7,499 bases of DNA from Patescibacteria group bacterium UBA6102 (GTDB taxonomy: Bacteria > Patescibacteriota > Minisyncoccia > Minisyncoccales > UBA5738): assembly GCA_002423555.1 (NCBI GenBank), contig DIWQ01000049.1, positions 10,947 through 18,445 on the forward strand, read 5' to 3'. Below are positions 7,101 to 7,499 of the stretch, one piece after another (the first letter of the stretch is position 1; the number at the start of each line of letters is the position of its first letter). The notes under the pieces were generated by a model that was given only the letters and a program-made list of their open reading frames with translations, was not told the origin of the DNA and did no database searches. The translations under genes were made by a program, and so were the position numbers.

Positions 7101-7493
7101 TTCTCTTCGCAATCTCTCTTCTTCGGCCTTTTTGGCCTCCTCTGCCTGTTTTTCGTCTGCCTTTATGGCGTGTTTGTCGGGGATTGCCAATCGCCGCCGT
7201 TCTTCTTTTGGTTCTTTCGCGCCAAGATCGGTTGCGAGATTTTTATTCTCAGGAATAACAATTTCCGGTATTTTGACGTTGTTCTCCGTCGCTGTGCCGG
7301 CAAATTGGCCTTTGGTTGGAAGCGGCACGTTTTGCGGGGTCGCAAAAAGACCGAAAGCCTCGCGCAACTTTCGATTAAAATAAACGACTTCCGGGGATTC
7401 GGTTTCCGCCAAAAACCCTTCCGGTATTTTTTCCTTTGTTCGGGCAACGGTTTTTGCCAGAGTCTTGATCGCGTCGGATCTAATCTTCAGCAT
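4101..7493 (-). CDS. giant coiled-coil protein with one C-terminal-side membrane helix and a folded end domain
   Basis: I do not recognise a named family. The 1130-residue product has five parts. Residues 1-60 are a non-repetitive head with Trp-free mixed sequence (FNRKLREAFGLF at 39-50). Residues about 95-262 are an extreme Glu/Lys/Arg/Ala helix with a 61-residue tandem duplication, and about 263-550 are less repetitive coiled coil. A short compact segment (552-587) follows. Residues about 588-880 are a Pro/Ala/Lys/Glu/Asn linker, probably disordered, with scattered GENK-like motifs. A single membrane helix (about 887-912) is preceded by basic residues (SKRNN). A Pro/Thr linker (913-950) then leads to a mixed alpha/beta-looking domain (951-1130) ending FSASNNSMAKIFNQL. 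The positive-inside rule suggests that about 880 residues are cytoplasmic and the last 215 outside. The frame is still open at the window edge, so the ATG at 7493 may not be the true start. A scaffold or anchoring role is only a guess. Confidence 0.85.
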   Translation of the reverse strand: MLKIRSDAIKTLAKTVARTKEKIPEGFLAETESPEVVYFNRKLREAFGLFATPQNVPLPTKGQFAGTATENNVKIPEIVIPENKNLATDLGAKEPKEERRRLAIPDKHAIKADEKQAEEAKKAEEERLRREEERKKAEEERLRQEQEKKEAEEKKRQEEEAARKAEEEKARQLAALEAERAKKAEEEQARRREGAKKAEEKRLRQEEEKKKAEEEKRREEEAARQAEEEQARQLAALEAERAKKAEEEQARRREEAKKAEEGRAANSLPVVLKKLIAKLEEKREAVARKAAEIPAQRVPLEQKRRILESKIAMIRKSELAMVEEKEREIETKAAAKKNELEKNSDPAKEKTLKQALWQIEDSRKEIEKQRWAAEDKINKIKADAESVDRQISEKNRQLEISEEEISRISGEETLVRFAVEKIRAEEEILKIIGEKEMLAPGLATAGDKKNDVEKNLARLTEKEISASRQLNDIEEKEARAKDLAQKREIEKARWQSSNDLKSIVQEKWEYEEKLNAAAGDLKSLQEKTDSLNAKIESIQNKITAAEMELEGKALPVRTLRDAIRRLLEENSVSFNPKIIFRIVQIDKAEGKSSGENKVAAEPAARGENKQTPQAVADFQEKSNGERKMPEEKTAAKKINGENKAPDEKADKENKLAAKPARPQTDNAAPDNGTARKEADKPIAVSEEKKSAPDIVLRAEKVLPKENVAPALKSGLAGKEKELEAPPIKTPPGKTEADKNKSVPNDTVPAINSASRQNSGETKTPSKEEIAETTGRNGNIYREQVEAAPARNIRVFAQENSPKIVPTAEAEREMPNLVKNEPVRPNPSENEPETDRGNLAPNPENRWRQIKKTTLPGAAAFAPPDVKAEESRAQMATERPAAKSKRNNLLARLLIIFAVIAVLGIILTVILIKNGGKTPAVVKSEPKPTMTTEKNLPEEPAAPAPIVTTLTTVTIYVDSPANIPSSISPYMRKKFDANGYHSLLIVDRGTGKKIGLKQFFSAYKLNAPSIFYNSIEDDCEFFIYANNGKNRIGFAAKITKNEMIEPAMSGWEGSIAKDTENFFRLLGRKTFADDDVLRFADGGAAGTAYKVMQFSPAEDEFAIAWANYRQTYFIFSASNNSMAKIFNQLPK
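6711..7076 (-). repeat. 183-bp tandem duplication inside the coiled-coil gene
   Basis: Two in-frame units, 6894-7076 (residues 140-200) and 6711-6893 (residues 201-261), repeat with a period of exactly 183 bp. The stretches 6711-6800 and 6894-6983 differ at only one base (6730 versus 6913, changing Glu255 to Gly194), while the remaining 93 bp of each unit have diverged considerably. Shared landmarks are RLRQE, EEEAAR, LAALEAERAKKAEEEQARR and AKKAEE. The surrounding 118-140 region has shorter, more degenerate copies of the same AEEERLR words. Confidence 0.9.
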
Positions 7494-7499
7494 ATGATT

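Noticed and set aside
5986..7383. 465-codon Ser/Phe/Ala-rich open frame on the plus strand
   Set aside because: It is the antisense of the Glu/Lys/Arg repeat coding region. Such biased codons leave the opposite strand free of stops, and the product is a low-complexity Ser/Ala/Phe string with no domain.
4101..7493. TolA, SMC or IF-2 homology for the giant protein
   Set aside because: The similarity is only Glu/Lys/Ala composition of the helix. There is no Walker motif or GTPase domain, and the membrane helix is at the wrong end for TolA.

Overview
The window looks like chromosomal DNA from a candidate-phyla-radiation bacterium (Patescibacteria, probably Parcubacteria-like). This is an inference from three things: the mix of genes (a LysM/M23 peptidase, a small DksA/TraR-type zinc-finger protein, a ComM/YifB ATPase and a huge charged coiled-coil membrane protein), the AT-rich degenerate 'CAAATTCC' spacer DNA between GC-richer genes, and the scarcity of Shine-Dalgarno sequences. 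No rRNA, tRNA, CRISPR array or transposase was seen.

Layout. On the left, rsmA/ksgA (minus strand, cut by the window edge) is divergent from a secreted LysM-LysM-M23 peptidase (plus strand, 687-1748). The 67-bp gap between them holds two back-to-back sigma70-like promoters whose -35 hexamers overlap almost completely. The peptidase gene is convergent with comM (minus, 1926-3443). The 177-bp gap between these two is filled by an imperfect AT-rich inverted repeat (1757-1794/1852-1889) and a perfect 21-bp hairpin (1894-1939) that also contains the comM stop codon and probably terminates transcription from both sides. Upstream of comM lie another patch of the same AT-rich style of DNA, a small DksA/TraR family gene (minus, 3564-3950), and a 1130-codon gene (minus, 4101-7493) that fills the right half of the window and may start just outside it.

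How the genes relate. RsmA and the DksA-like protein point to ribosome maturation and transcription control, the peptidase to envelope remodelling, and ComM to processing of incoming DNA. They do not form an obvious single pathway. The large protein is the unexplained item. It has about 480 residues of predicted coiled coil, including a 61-residue tandem duplication, then about 290 residues of disordered charged linker, one membrane helix and a folded-looking C-terminal domain, probably outside the membrane. The most notable regulatory theme is start codons lying at or within a few bases of the predicted transcription start (rsmA, comM, nearly so for the peptidase), which suggests leaderless translation.
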